Below, piece by piece: positions 42,706 to 51,276 of a DNA stretch of 64,000 bases (the stretch's first letter is position 1; every line of letters begins with the position of its first letter). The DNA comes from Bacteroidota bacterium (GTDB lineage Bacteria; Bacteroidota; Ignavibacteria; Ignavibacteriales; Ignavibacteriaceae): the NCBI GenBank assembly GCA_021813585.1, contig JAKAJV010000015.1, forward strand, positions 62,001 through 126,000, in the 5' to 3' direction. Both the position numbers and the translations under genes were made by a program. Below the pieces are notes generated by a model. It was not told the origin of the DNA and did no database searches. It saw only the letters and a list, made by a program, of their open reading frames with translations.

Positions 42706-42787
42706 CTTAATCTTTTGTAATCGTGTGCAAATATAATTAAATTGAGTCCTATTAAAAAGTTGCATTGGAAAGCATTAGGGCGTAATT

Positions 42788-43759
42788 ATGATAGCTGTTA
42801 CCGGCGGCGCGGGCTTCATCGGCAGCGCAATAGCCTGGAGGTTGAATACTCTTGGCGAAGATAAAATTATTATTGTGGATGAACTAGGCCTGGAAGAGAA
42901 ATGGAAAAATCTTGTCGGTCTTAGTTATTACGACTTTATAAACAAGGACGAATTTATAAAAGGCATAGAAGCCGGTAAGGATTTCAATTTTACCGCGGTT
43001 ATTCATATGGGCGCCAACTCTTCAACAACCGAAAAGGACGCCGACCATCTTTTAAAAAATAATTATGAGTACACCAAGAAGCTGGCCGAGTACTGCTTAA
43101 GCAAAGGCGTAAGGTTCATCTACGCATCGTCGGCGGCAACTTACGGCGACGGCTCGCTCGGCTTTGACGACGACGAGAAGCTTTGCGCAAGGCTTAGGCC
43201 GCTTAATATGTACGGATACTCTAAAAACCTTTTTGATATAAGGGCGGTAAAGAAGGGCTACATAGATAAGATAGCAGGCATAAAATATTTTAACGTCTAC
43301 GGCCCCAACGAATACCATAAAGGCGACATGCGCAGCGTAGTGCACAAAGCCTTTGAACAGGTAATGAGCACCGGGAAGGTAAAGCTATTTAAATCCTGCA
43401 ATCCAAATTATAAAGACGGCGAGCAGATGAGGGACTTTGTTTATGTTAAGGATGCGGTTGACATGACTCTGTTCTTTTTGGAAAGGAAGGACAGGAACGG
43501 ATTGTTTAATGTAGGTTCGGGAAAGGCGCGCACCTGGAACGATCTTGTTACTGCATTGTTTAATGCAGCCGGCAAGCCGGTTAACATTGAGTATATTGAT
43601 CTACCCGGACACCTTGTTGAAAAGTACCAGTATTTTACCGAAGCCAGGCTTGAAAAAATAAAAAAAGCCGGCTACTCGAAAAATATAAACTTGCTGGAGG
43701 AAGGAGTAACCGACTATGTTAAAAACTATCTGTTAAAGGATAGATACTTCGGGATATAG
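42788..43759 (+). CDS. hldD: ADP-L-glycero-D-manno-heptose 6-epimerase
   Basis: 323 residues. Interconverts the heptose epimers for lipopolysaccharide core; NADP-dependent SDR. Seen: GGAGFIGSAIAWRL, a catalytic Tyr-x-x-x-Lys in MYGYSKNLFD, and KYFNVYGPNEYHKGDMRSVVHKAF, the HldD substrate loop. It is close to the family length. Divergent from metH, sharing an 82-base gap. Confirms a Gram-negative with LPS heptose. Confidence 0.93.
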   Translation: MIAVTGGAGFIGSAIAWRLNTLGEDKIIIVDELGLEEKWKNLVGLSYYDFINKDEFIKGIEAGKDFNFTAVIHMGANSSTTEKDADHLLKNNYEYTKKLAEYCLSKGVRFIYASSAATYGDGSLGFDDDEKLCARLRPLNMYGYSKNLFDIRAVKKGYIDKIAGIKYFNVYGPNEYHKGDMRSVVHKAFEQVMSTGKVKLFKSCNPNYKDGEQMRDFVYVKDAVDMTLFFLERKDRNGLFNVGSGKARTWNDLVTALFNAAGKPVNIEYIDLPGHLVEKYQYFTEARLEKIKKAGYSKNINLLEEGVTDYVKNYLLKDRYFGI

Positions 43760-43793
43760 AGCTTGCGGCTTAACCGGGGTGCGACCGATAAAA

Positions 43794-44150
43794 TTAATTA
43801 AATGGTATATCCTCATCGTCGTCGTATAAGTCGTCTTCATCCTCGTCGAAGTCAAAGTCCTCTTCATAGAAATCTTCATTTTCATCCGGCTCTTTTTCAA
43901 AGTCGTCGTCCTCGTCTTTAAATTCGTCCTCGTCTTCGTCCTCATCGTTAAAGTCGTCTTCATCCTCAAAGTCGTCGTCTTCGTCGTCAAAATCGTCGTC
44001 TTCGTCTTCCTTCTTTTTCCTGCCGAGATTCAAAATCAAATTATCATCGTCTTCTTTTCCGGCTGCCGGGAACACAGAGCTAAGCTGGTCTTCGATTAAT
44101 TTCTCGATAGATTTATATTCTTCTTCCGGAACGTTAAAAGCGCTTTCCAT
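43794..44150 (-). CDS. Strongly acidic low-complexity protein
   Basis: 118 residues. After a normal 40-residue N-terminus (MESAFNVPEEEYKSIEKLIEDQLSSVF) the rest is almost only Asp and Glu with some Phe, e.g. DEDDDFDDEDDDFEDEDD. It is probably disordered. No family is assigned. The codon pattern is clean (GAC/GAT, GAG/GAA mixed) rather than a simple trinucleotide run, supporting a real coding gene. Converges on hldD with a 34-base gap. Confidence 0.75.
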   Translation of the reverse strand: MESAFNVPEEEYKSIEKLIEDQLSSVFPAAGKEDDDNLILNLGRKKKEDEDDDFDDEDDDFEDEDDFNDEDEDEDEFKDEDDDFEKEPDENEDFYEEDFDFDEDEDDLYDDDEDIPFN

Positions 44151-44352
44151 TACAAACGATCTCCTATTGTTATATTTAATTTGTATACTAAAATTAAAAA
44201 TACTCTTACAATATTTCCAAAATTTTTGAAAGAGTAAAATAAAATTATGATTATATTTTGTTTAACAAAAATAATATAAATAGAACGTGTTAAAACTTAA
44301 TTTAGTCCGGTTTCAGTGTCAATACAATTGTTAATCTTTAAGGGAAATAAAT

Positions 44353-44817
44353 ATGAAGCTTGCAACATTATGCTATGTGAAAGATAAAGGAAAAAATAAA
44401 ACACTAATGCTGCACAGGGTAAAAAAGGAGAACGATTACCACGAAGGCAAATGGAACGGCCTGGGCGGCAAGCTGGAAGAAACGGAAACCCCGGAGGAGT
44501 GCGTGATTAGAGAGGTTAGAGAAGAGTCCGGTTTAACAATCTCATCGCCCCGCATGCACGGCTTTATTACCTTCCCGGTATTCGACGGCAAGGACGACTG
44601 GTATGTGTTTATCTTTACCGCCGATAAATTTGAAGGTGAATTGATAGATTCAAGCGAAGGTGTACTTGAGTGGATTCCCGACGATAAAATTACCGGATTA
44701 AATTTGTGGGACGGCGACGCCGTTTTTATGAAGTGGCTAAATAACGATAAATTCTTCAGCGCAAAGTTTATTTATGAAAACGGTAAGTACGTTGACCACC
44801 AGGTGTTTTTTTATTGA
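44353..44817 (+). CDS. Nudix hydrolase, MutT/MTH1-like (8-oxo-dGTP-type)
   Basis: 154 residues. Nudix box GGKLEETETPEECVIREVREESGL: G-x5-E-x7-REVREE. The N-terminal LCYVKDKGKNKTLMLHRVKKENDYHEGKWNGLGGK is typical of 8-oxo-dGTP diphosphatase-like members (MTH1 type). Sanitises oxidised nucleotides or hydrolyses other nucleoside diphosphate derivatives; substrate inferred. Plus-strand; the ArsB/NhaD gene begins 61 bases downstream. Confidence 0.9.
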   Translation: MKLATLCYVKDKGKNKTLMLHRVKKENDYHEGKWNGLGGKLEETETPEECVIREVREESGLTISSPRMHGFITFPVFDGKDDWYVFIFTADKFEGELIDSSEGVLEWIPDDKITGLNLWDGDAVFMKWLNNDKFFSAKFIYENGKYVDHQVFFY

Positions 44818-44878
44818 CAGCCGTTGATGCCTGCTTTATAAAACGGAAAATTTTTAATTACTTAATTTTGTTGATTTA

Positions 44879-46117
44879 ATGATTTCAATTATTGTTCTAG
44901 CCGCCGTATTCATTTTAATTGCCGTAAGACAGGTGGGCAGCGTAAAATTGCAGATCTGGCAAATAATGCTGGGCGGTGCTGCCGTTGTTCTAGCAGCAGG
45001 GCAAATTTCTCCCGCCGCTGCCTTGCAGTCTATAAACTTCGATGTAATCGTATTCCTTTTGGGAATGTTTATTGTTGGCGAAGCCCTTGTAAGAAGCGGA
45101 TACCTTGCTTATATGTCTTATAATTTTTTTAAGGGGGCAGGATCGGCGGACTCTCTTGTGCTTCTGCTTATTTTCGGTATGGGTATCGTTTCCGTTTTTT
45201 TAATGAATGATACGGTAGCGGTTATAGGAACGCCGGTAGTGCTTATGCTGGCGGAGAAAAACAATCTTCCGCCTAAGATGCTGCTGCTTGCCCTTGCATT
45301 TGCAATTACTACGGGCAGCGTAACAAGCCCCATCGGCAACCCGCAGAATTTGCTTATTGCTCTTAGCGGAGGCACCGGCAACAGCTTTACTACCTTTTCA
45401 AGGTTTTTATTTATTCCCACCGTTATTAATTTGTTTATTGCTTATGCGCTGCTAAAGGTATTCTATAAAAAAAATTTCCATAATGTAGAGCTTAACCATT
45501 ATCCGGAAGCAATAACCGATGCAAGGCTGGCAGCTCTTTCCCGCATTTCGCTGGCTATTATTCTTGTGCTGGTATTTGTAAAGATTGCTATCGTCTTCCT
45601 AAGGCTGCCGGTAAATTTTAAGCTTACTTACATCTCTATCTCTGCGGCACTCCCCATAGTTTTGTTCAGCACTAAAAGGATTAGCATACTAAAGAAGGTT
45701 GATTGGCATACGCTAATATTTTTTGCAGCGATGTTCGTTTTGATGCAAAGCGTTTGGAACAGCGGGTACTTCCAAAGGATTATTGTCCATTCAAAAGTAG
45801 ATATCACTTCCAATATTATGGTCCTCGGCGTAAGCGTTCTGCTTAGCCAGCTTATTTCCAACGTGCCTCTGGTTGCATTGTACATGCCGGTTCTTAGTCA
45901 CTTACATGTTTCGGTTGACGGATTGATGGCGCTTGCCGCAGGCAGCACGGTAGCGGGCAACATGTTCATCCTAGGTGCAGCCAGCAATATAATTATTATT
46001 CAGAATGCGGAAAGAAGAAGCAAAGTTTCTTTAACGTTTTTTGAGTTTGCCAGAATAGGAATACCCCTGACGGTTCTGAATGTTATAGTCTATTATCTTT
46101 GCCTAAAGTTGTTTTAA
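44879..46117 (+). CDS. ArsB/NhaD-type ion or anion transporter
   Basis: 412 residues, about 11 helices. IT-superfamily signatures: FVIFLLG-like INFDVIVFLLGMFIVGEALVRSGY, FLMNDTVAVIGTPVVLML with the DTVAV re-entrant motif, and GSVTSPIGNPQNLLIALSGG with the second re-entrant. Substrate could be Na+/H+ exchange, arsenite, or a dicarboxylate; the sequence alone does not decide. Standalone gene followed by a repeat-rich gap. Confidence 0.85.
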   Translation: MISIIVLAAVFILIAVRQVGSVKLQIWQIMLGGAAVVLAAGQISPAAALQSINFDVIVFLLGMFIVGEALVRSGYLAYMSYNFFKGAGSADSLVLLLIFGMGIVSVFLMNDTVAVIGTPVVLMLAEKNNLPPKMLLLALAFAITTGSVTSPIGNPQNLLIALSGGTGNSFTTFSRFLFIPTVINLFIAYALLKVFYKKNFHNVELNHYPEAITDARLAALSRISLAIILVLVFVKIAIVFLRLPVNFKLTYISISAALPIVLFSTKRISILKKVDWHTLIFFAAMFVLMQSVWNSGYFQRIIVHSKVDITSNIMVLGVSVLLSQLISNVPLVALYMPVLSHLHVSVDGLMALAAGSTVAGNMFILGAASNIIIIQNAERRSKVSLTFFEFARIGIPLTVLNVIVYYLCLKLF

Positions 46118-46129
46118 TCCGCCTAACGA

Positions 46130-46203
46130 GCGGGCTGCCCGCCTTGTCGCAGCGGAACATGGTTCATGATTCATTTTGGGTATAACATAGCGCGGCAAGC
46201 CGC
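46130..46203. repeat. Pair of small palindromes after the transporter gene
   Basis: GCGGGC-T-GCCCGC at 46130-46142 and GCGGC-AA-GCCGC at 46192-46203. No U-tract follows, so not a classic terminator. A short AATGGAAGATG run starts at 46204, and a tandem version of it occurs at 61583-61615. The rest of 46118-46416 has no gene. Confidence 0.45.
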
Positions 46204-46416
46204 AATGGAAGATGTTTGATTGAAGATGGGAAAAAATTAAAATATCTTGATATAAAAAACGAAAAAATTTTTAATTGCCCGAAACTTTTATTCTACTTAA
46301 GTGTCTATTAAGTAAATAAATATTTTTGTGTTTCTTTTTAGCGGGGATACTTTTAATATTGCATAAAGAAAACATACAAATCATTAATTTCCCAAATAAT
46401 ATGGGGGAAAAGTAAG

Positions 46417-47802
46417 ATGAGTTTAAAGAGGGTTCATGTATGGTTAAAGAAAAGCTTTTCAATAGCATCGTTAAAATCTTTTTTAGATAAATTCGACGGG
46501 TACCTTAAAGGCACAAAGCTTCCCCCGCTATTAAAAAACGCGCGGCTCGTCTCCGGTGCATCGGCAGCAATTATTATAATCTTTTTTATTTTGTTCATCA
46601 GGTCTTTTTCAGCTGCAAAGACCAAAGTGCCCGTCTACAAAGTTGTAAAAGGCAATTTCCTGGTTTCAATTACGGAAAGCGGCGAGATTAGAGCGAAGAA
46701 CTCAACATCGGTAGTAACACCACGGGTGCAGGGCAATTTAAAAATAATTTACATTGTACCGGAAGGAACGTATGTTCACGCTGGGGATACCGTAGTAAAA
46801 TTCGATCCCACAGAAGCATTGACGAACCTGAAGAACGCAGAGTCGAAGCTGGAGATTACCGAATCGGATAAGGCGAAAATGCTGGCAGATCAAAAATCCC
46901 AGCTTACAAACCTGGAGTCTGCACTGAAAGGCGCAGAGCTTTCCTATGAGCTGTCCAAGCTTAACCTTGAGCAGATGAAATTTGAAGCCGAGATAAAACA
47001 GCAGCAGGCAAAGCTAGAGCATGAAAAGAATCAGCTTAGCTTAACTAAGGCAAAGCAGGACCTGGAGTCGCAGAAGATTATTCAAAAATCCGAATTGAGC
47101 AAAATCGATATACAGGTTCAGCAGGACCGCTCTAACCTGGAAAAGGCTAAGCGAGATCTTTCAACATTAACGCTTACCGCACCTAAAGAAGGATTGGTAG
47201 TTTACGAAGTAAACTGGAGTACCGGCAGAAAGGTAATGATAGGCGATACTCCCTGGCCCGGCATGCCGATTATAAGCCTGCCGGACCTGTCTGCAATGCA
47301 AAGTATGACGTACGTGAACGAGGTCGACGTAAGCAGAGTACGCAAAGGCCAAAAAGTTCTTGTAAAACTAGATGCATTCCAGGACAGTACCTTTGCCGGA
47401 GTTATTTCTTCGGTAGCCTCGCTAGGAAGAAATAAGGATAGAAATTCCAATATAAAAGTATTTGAAGTTGAGGTGGATATTAATTCCCAGTCATCCATAT
47501 TAAAGCCGGGCATGACTACCAGCAACAAAATAATAATAGACCAGGTGTCCAATGTTATTTACGTACCGCAGGAATCAGTCTTTGAAAAGGCAGGGAAGAA
47601 AATTGTTTACGTAAAGAACGGCTCTGGCTTTGATGACCAGGTAGTAGAGACCGGAGAGAAGAGCGAGAACTACATAGTTGTTACCAGGGGCTTAAATTCC
47701 GGCGACGAAGTTGCGTTGATAGATCCCAACATTAAGCCGGATGAGTTTGAGTTGAACAGCGAGAAGAGCAAATCGGTAAACTACCCTTCTACGGTGAAGT
47801 GA
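46417..47802 (+). CDS. Efflux periplasmic adaptor (HlyD/MacA type)
   Basis: 461 residues. Membrane helix GASAAIIIIFFILFIRSFS (about 49-67). Lipoyl half KIIYIVPEGTYVHAGDTVVKFDP, a long coiled-coil hairpin (about 135-235, LESALKGAELSYELSKLNLEQMK), second half LTAPKEGLVVYEVNWSTGRKVMIGD, then barrel and membrane-proximal domains. GGGGAAAAG precedes ATG 46417. It overlaps the permease gene by 4 bases, so translational coupling. Operon with MacB-like permease and TolC. Confidence 0.9.
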   Translation: MSLKRVHVWLKKSFSIASLKSFLDKFDGYLKGTKLPPLLKNARLVSGASAAIIIIFFILFIRSFSAAKTKVPVYKVVKGNFLVSITESGEIRAKNSTSVVTPRVQGNLKIIYIVPEGTYVHAGDTVVKFDPTEALTNLKNAESKLEITESDKAKMLADQKSQLTNLESALKGAELSYELSKLNLEQMKFEAEIKQQQAKLEHEKNQLSLTKAKQDLESQKIIQKSELSKIDIQVQQDRSNLEKAKRDLSTLTLTAPKEGLVVYEVNWSTGRKVMIGDTPWPGMPIISLPDLSAMQSMTYVNEVDVSRVRKGQKVLVKLDAFQDSTFAGVISSVASLGRNKDRNSNIKVFEVEVDINSQSSILKPGMTTSNKIIIDQVSNVIYVPQESVFEKAGKKIVYVKNGSGFDDQVVETGEKSENYIVVTRGLNSGDEVALIDPNIKPDEFELNSEKSKSVNYPSTVK

Positions 47803-49091
47803 TGAAAGCTTTCGAATCATTCATGATCGGCCTTGCGGGGCTGCGCTCCAACAAGCTTCGCGCCGCACTAACGATGCTGGGTATAGTGTTCGGGGTAGCT
47901 GCGGTCATAGCAATGATGTCAATAGGCGAAGGCGCCAAGCAGGAAACCCTGCAGCAGATTGAGCTGATGGGGACGAACAATATAATCATCCAAAGGCAGG
48001 CTATTAAGCAGGGAATAAAAGAATCGAAGGCGATGTTCTCGCCCGGGCTAAACCTAGAGGATGCAAAATCAATTAAGGAGCTTGTTCCTTTAATAGAATA
48101 TGTTACGCCGCAGAGGGAAATGGAAAACAAGCTGATATATAAATCTTACATACTCGATGTCAGGTTCATCGGTACAACGCCGGAATATCCGCACACATTC
48201 AACTCAAAGCTTGAGGAAGGGACTTTCTTTCAGAATTTTCATCTTTCGGAGTACGCCAATGTATGCGTTATCGGCTCGGCGATAAAGGAGAAGCTTTTTA
48301 AGTTTGAGGATCCTCTGAAAAAGAAAATTAAAATAGACGACCAGTGGTTTGAAATTATAGGCGTAATGGCCCCGAAAGATATTTCAAGCTCGACCGGCGG
48401 ATTAGGCCTGCGCAACTTTAACGAAGACGTTTATATCCCTATTACAACAATGATGAATAAGCTGGAGCCGATGGCACCGCCGCAGTCGAATATAGAATTC
48501 TTTTATCCGGGTATGCAGGAGCCCGCCAACGTAATAGATAGAAATTCGGTCGACCAGTTAACAGCGAAAGTAAAAAACTCCGATTATCTGAAGCAGGCAG
48601 CTTATCTGGTTGAGAAAATTATGCAGCGGCGGCATTACGGTATAAAAGATTATGCAATCGTTCTGCCGGAAGAGCTGCTGGCACAAAAGCAAAAAACGCA
48701 AAGGATATTTAATATTGTAATGGGCGCCATCGCAGGAATATCTCTCCTTGTAGGAGGAATAGGGATAATGAACATTATGCTGGCAAACATTCTGGAAAGG
48801 ACAAGAGAGATAGGCGTAAGACGCGCAGTAGGAGCTACTAAAATAGACGTCCTTAGCCAGTTTATGTATGAAGCCCTTACGATAAGCGTTGCAGGCGGAC
48901 TGCTGGGAATAATTGTTGGCTACTTTATGACTTCTTTAATTTCTACTTACGCCGAATGGAAGACTATTATTTCACCGTTCTCGGTTATTCTTGCATTCGT
49001 CGTTTCGGTTGCCACCGGGCTTGTCTTCGGGATTTATCCGGCTAAGCAGGCGGCGGAAAAGAATCCGATTGACTCGTTGAGATATGAATAA
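47799..49091 (+). CDS. MacB-like ABC permease without a fused ATPase
   Basis: 430 residues. First helix AALTMLGIVFGVAAVIAMMSIGEGAKQETLQQI, MacB_PCD periplasmic domain (about 40-290), and C-terminal FtsX with GIGIMNIMLANILERTREIGVRRAVGATKIDVLSQF plus two more helices. True MacB carries an N-terminal ATPase; here it is absent and no ABC ATPase lies in this operon. Overlaps the adaptor by 4 bases. Confidence 0.9.
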   Translation: MMKAFESFMIGLAGLRSNKLRAALTMLGIVFGVAAVIAMMSIGEGAKQETLQQIELMGTNNIIIQRQAIKQGIKESKAMFSPGLNLEDAKSIKELVPLIEYVTPQREMENKLIYKSYILDVRFIGTTPEYPHTFNSKLEEGTFFQNFHLSEYANVCVIGSAIKEKLFKFEDPLKKKIKIDDQWFEIIGVMAPKDISSSTGGLGLRNFNEDVYIPITTMMNKLEPMAPPQSNIEFFYPGMQEPANVIDRNSVDQLTAKVKNSDYLKQAAYLVEKIMQRRHYGIKDYAIVLPEELLAQKQKTQRIFNIVMGAIAGISLLVGGIGIMNIMLANILERTREIGVRRAVGATKIDVLSQFMYEALTISVAGGLLGIIVGYFMTSLISTYAEWKTIISPFSVILAFVVSVATGLVFGIYPAKQAAEKNPIDSLRYE

Positions 49092-49099
49092 AAAAATCG

Positions 49100-49574
49100 A
49101 ACGCAGATGACGCAGATTAAACAGATTTTCACAAAAGGGAGGCTTTTATGTCAGAATATTTATACAAGGAGTTGTCTGAAAAAATAATAATATGCTTTTA
49201 TAAAGTTTATAATACTCTAGGTTACGGATTTTTAGAAAAGATATATGAAAAAAGTTTGGAGATTGAATTAAAAAAGAATGGGATTAGAGTTGAGACTCAA
49301 AAACCAATTAAAGTTTACTATGAAGGTAATCTTGTCGGAGACTATTTTGCAGATATGTTAGTTGAAGACAAGATTATTCTTGAATTAAAGGCGGCTGAAA
49401 CTATAATCGAAGAACATGAATTTCAATTAATAAATTATCTTAAAGCTACAAATATAGAGATAGGTTTGTTGTTAAATTTTGGTAAGAAACCGGAAGTTAG
49501 AAGGAAAATATTTACTAACAATAGAAAACATTTATGATCGGTGTAAATCTGTTAGATCAGTGTTATCAGTGTTC
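49100..49574. mobile_element. Inverted-repeat-flanked GxxExxY nuclease cassette
   Basis: Left arm 49100-49133 (GAACGCAGATGACGCAG...) and right arm 49541-49574 are 34-bp imperfect inverted repeats; I count 26 of 34 matches, including a run AACAGATTT. They lie 14 bases before and 3 bases after the GxxExxY gene, hugging it. A weaker, partial copy of the motif (CGGATTAAGCAGATTC) is visible near 54796. The unit separates the permease from the TolC gene of an otherwise continuous operon, so insertion is inferred. Confidence 0.7.
49148..49537 (+). CDS. GxxExxY protein (PD-(D/E)XK-like)
   Basis: 129 residues. The name motif G-F-L-E-K-I-Y is at 27-33. The nuclease-like core is FADMLVEDKIILELKA (D69 and E79-x-K81) with a following EEHEFQLINYLKAT helix. 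Known family: TIGR04256; multi-copy in many genomes, function unknown, related to PD-(D/E)XK nucleases. AGGG lies before ATG 49148. More AT-rich than the flanking efflux genes, a sign of recent arrival. Between permease and TolC on the same strand. Confidence 0.88.
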   Translation: MSEYLYKELSEKIIICFYKVYNTLGYGFLEKIYEKSLEIELKKNGIRVETQKPIKVYYEGNLVGDYFADMLVEDKIILELKAAETIIEEHEFQLINYLKATNIEIGLLLNFGKKPEVRRKIFTNNRKHL

Positions 49575-49607
49575 TATTGATCTATTATTATAAAGAGGCA
49601 GCAGAGA

Positions 49608-51044
49608 ATGAAATTCTTTTATAGTACAATTCTTATAGTCTTAGCATTTATAAATTTATCGTTCGCGCAGAAAGTGCTTACACTGCAGGATGCACTTTCG
49701 ATAGCGCTGAAGCAGAGTTACGCCATAAAATCGGCAGAGCTTAATTTGATTAATTCCCAGAAGTCGCTTGATGCAATTAAGCTCGGGCTGATGACGTCTG
49801 TCAGCATGGATTTCAACATACCAAGTTATTCCAGAACGTTGTCCAACCAGTTCGATCCTATTACGGGCACGCAGCAGTTCTTCGATTACGGATTTACTAC
49901 CTACGAAAGCAGGCTTTCTTTTTCGCAGCCTATAATCTTTACGAATGGCACATTCACACTTAACGGCGACCTCTGGCAGAGAACGCAGTTTAGTTCCGGG
50001 CAGCAGCTGCCTAAAGATTATTACTCGAACTTAAGCTTGAGTTTATACCAGCCGCTTTTTACTTTCAACACGTTAAAGGCTAGTCTTACGCGCGCGGAAA
50101 TAAATTTAGAGAAAGCCGAAAGAAATTATACCAGTTCATCCAAGGATATTGTTTACAATGTTACCTCTGCTTTCTATCGGCTGTACCAGGCAAGGGAGAG
50201 CGTGGAAATTGCTCACGAAAAAGTAAAGCAGACGGAGAGTTCTTACATTACCGCTCAGAATAAATTCAAAGCCGGCCTTATTGCTGAAGTGGAAGCTCTT
50301 CAGCTTGAGGTTGATCTTGCATCGAGCAGGAACGATCTGTTAAATGCCGAGAGAGATTACAGCGAAGCTAAAAATGATTTTAAAATTCTTATCGGATTAA
50401 AGTTGAGCGACAGCATAGACGTAACCGCAAAGATTGATTATAACCCTGTATCAGTTAACCTGGAAGAAGCAATAAATTACGCACTGGCAAACAGGAGCGA
50501 ATTAAAAAATTCCGAAGCCGATATTGAATTAAGCAAGCTTTCGGTTGATGAGATTAATTCGCAGGGCAGCATAAGCGCATCAATTTCGGCTAACTACGGA
50601 ATAAATAAAGACGACAACCAGTTCGAAGATATTTTTCATCAGTTCGACGGCTCAAGGAGCGTAACGTTCTCAGTCCATGTGCCGGTGCTCGATTGGGGAT
50701 CGAACAGCCGTAAGGTTGAGGCAGCCGAAGCCAATTTAACTCTGAATAAGCTGAGCTACGAAAACCAGAAAGAAGAAATTAAAAAGGAAATTATCGAAGT
50801 CGTTAATAGAATCAACTCAGCCAAAGCCAGAGTTGAAGCGCTAAGCAAGAGTGTAGAGCTTGCACAAAAAAGCTTCGACATAAGCAGCCAGCGCTTCCAG
50901 TCGGGTAACATTACAAGCTTCGAGCTGCAGCAGATGCAGCTTCGATTAACCGACGCAAAGACAAACAGTCTAAATGCTCTTATAGACTACAAACTTGCAC
51001 TGGCAGATTTAAACAGAAAAACACTACACGATTTTGAGAAGTAA
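49608..51044 (+). CDS. TolC-family outer-membrane efflux channel
   Basis: 478 residues with signal peptide (FFYSTILIVLAFINLSFAQ). Two OEP repeats: LTLQDALSIALKQSYAIKSAELNLINSQKSLDAIKLG, YNVTSAFYRLYQARESVEIAHEKV, and later LEEAINYALANRSELKNSEADIELSKLSV and an AQKSFDISSQRFQSGNITSFELQQMQ segment. It forms the outer-membrane exit duct for the adaptor and permease upstream (46417-49091). Last gene of the operon. Confidence 0.92.
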   Translation: MKFFYSTILIVLAFINLSFAQKVLTLQDALSIALKQSYAIKSAELNLINSQKSLDAIKLGLMTSVSMDFNIPSYSRTLSNQFDPITGTQQFFDYGFTTYESRLSFSQPIIFTNGTFTLNGDLWQRTQFSSGQQLPKDYYSNLSLSLYQPLFTFNTLKASLTRAEINLEKAERNYTSSSKDIVYNVTSAFYRLYQARESVEIAHEKVKQTESSYITAQNKFKAGLIAEVEALQLEVDLASSRNDLLNAERDYSEAKNDFKILIGLKLSDSIDVTAKIDYNPVSVNLEEAINYALANRSELKNSEADIELSKLSVDEINSQGSISASISANYGINKDDNQFEDIFHQFDGSRSVTFSVHVPVLDWGSNSRKVEAAEANLTLNKLSYENQKEEIKKEIIEVVNRINSAKARVEALSKSVELAQKSFDISSQRFQSGNITSFELQQMQLRLTDAKTNSLNALIDYKLALADLNRKTLHDFEK

Positions 51045-51123
51045 TTAATCTATTTTAATGAAGTGAAAAAGCGTTTGTAACTGCTTTTGACGATTATTAT
51101 ATTTATGTTAAAAAGAAATTAAA

Positions 51124-51276
51124 ATGGATAAAACCAAATTGAAAAATACAGACAGTAGAAAAAGAATTAAAAATAAAGCCGATATTAAAAAAAGTATATT
51201 AAAAAAAATTGATTCTTTAAGCTGGGAGATGGGAAAAAAGACAAATTTGTCCCGTAATGAGTTTTATGATAGATAA
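51124..51276 (+). CDS. Small antitoxin-like protein of a PIN module
   Basis: 50 residues, very basic (MDKTKLKNTDSRKRIKNKAD, then KKIDSLSWEMGKKTNLSRNEFYDR). It precedes the PIN gene and overlaps its start by 20 (or 11) bases. Length, basic charge, position and coupling fit a VapB-type or other DNA-binding antitoxin, although I see no clear ribbon-helix-helix core. Assigned from context. Confidence 0.6.
   Translation: MDKTKLKNTDSRKRIKNKADIKKSILKKIDSLSWEMGKKTNLSRNEFYDR

Noticed and set aside
42706-42787. Cobalamin riboswitch upstream of metH
   Set aside because: Only 82 bases separate metH from the divergent hldD, too short for the known element, and no B12-box-like motif is visible.
47799-49091. 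Full MacB with fused ATPase
   Set aside because: No Walker A or signature motif in the 430 residues; it is the membrane part only.
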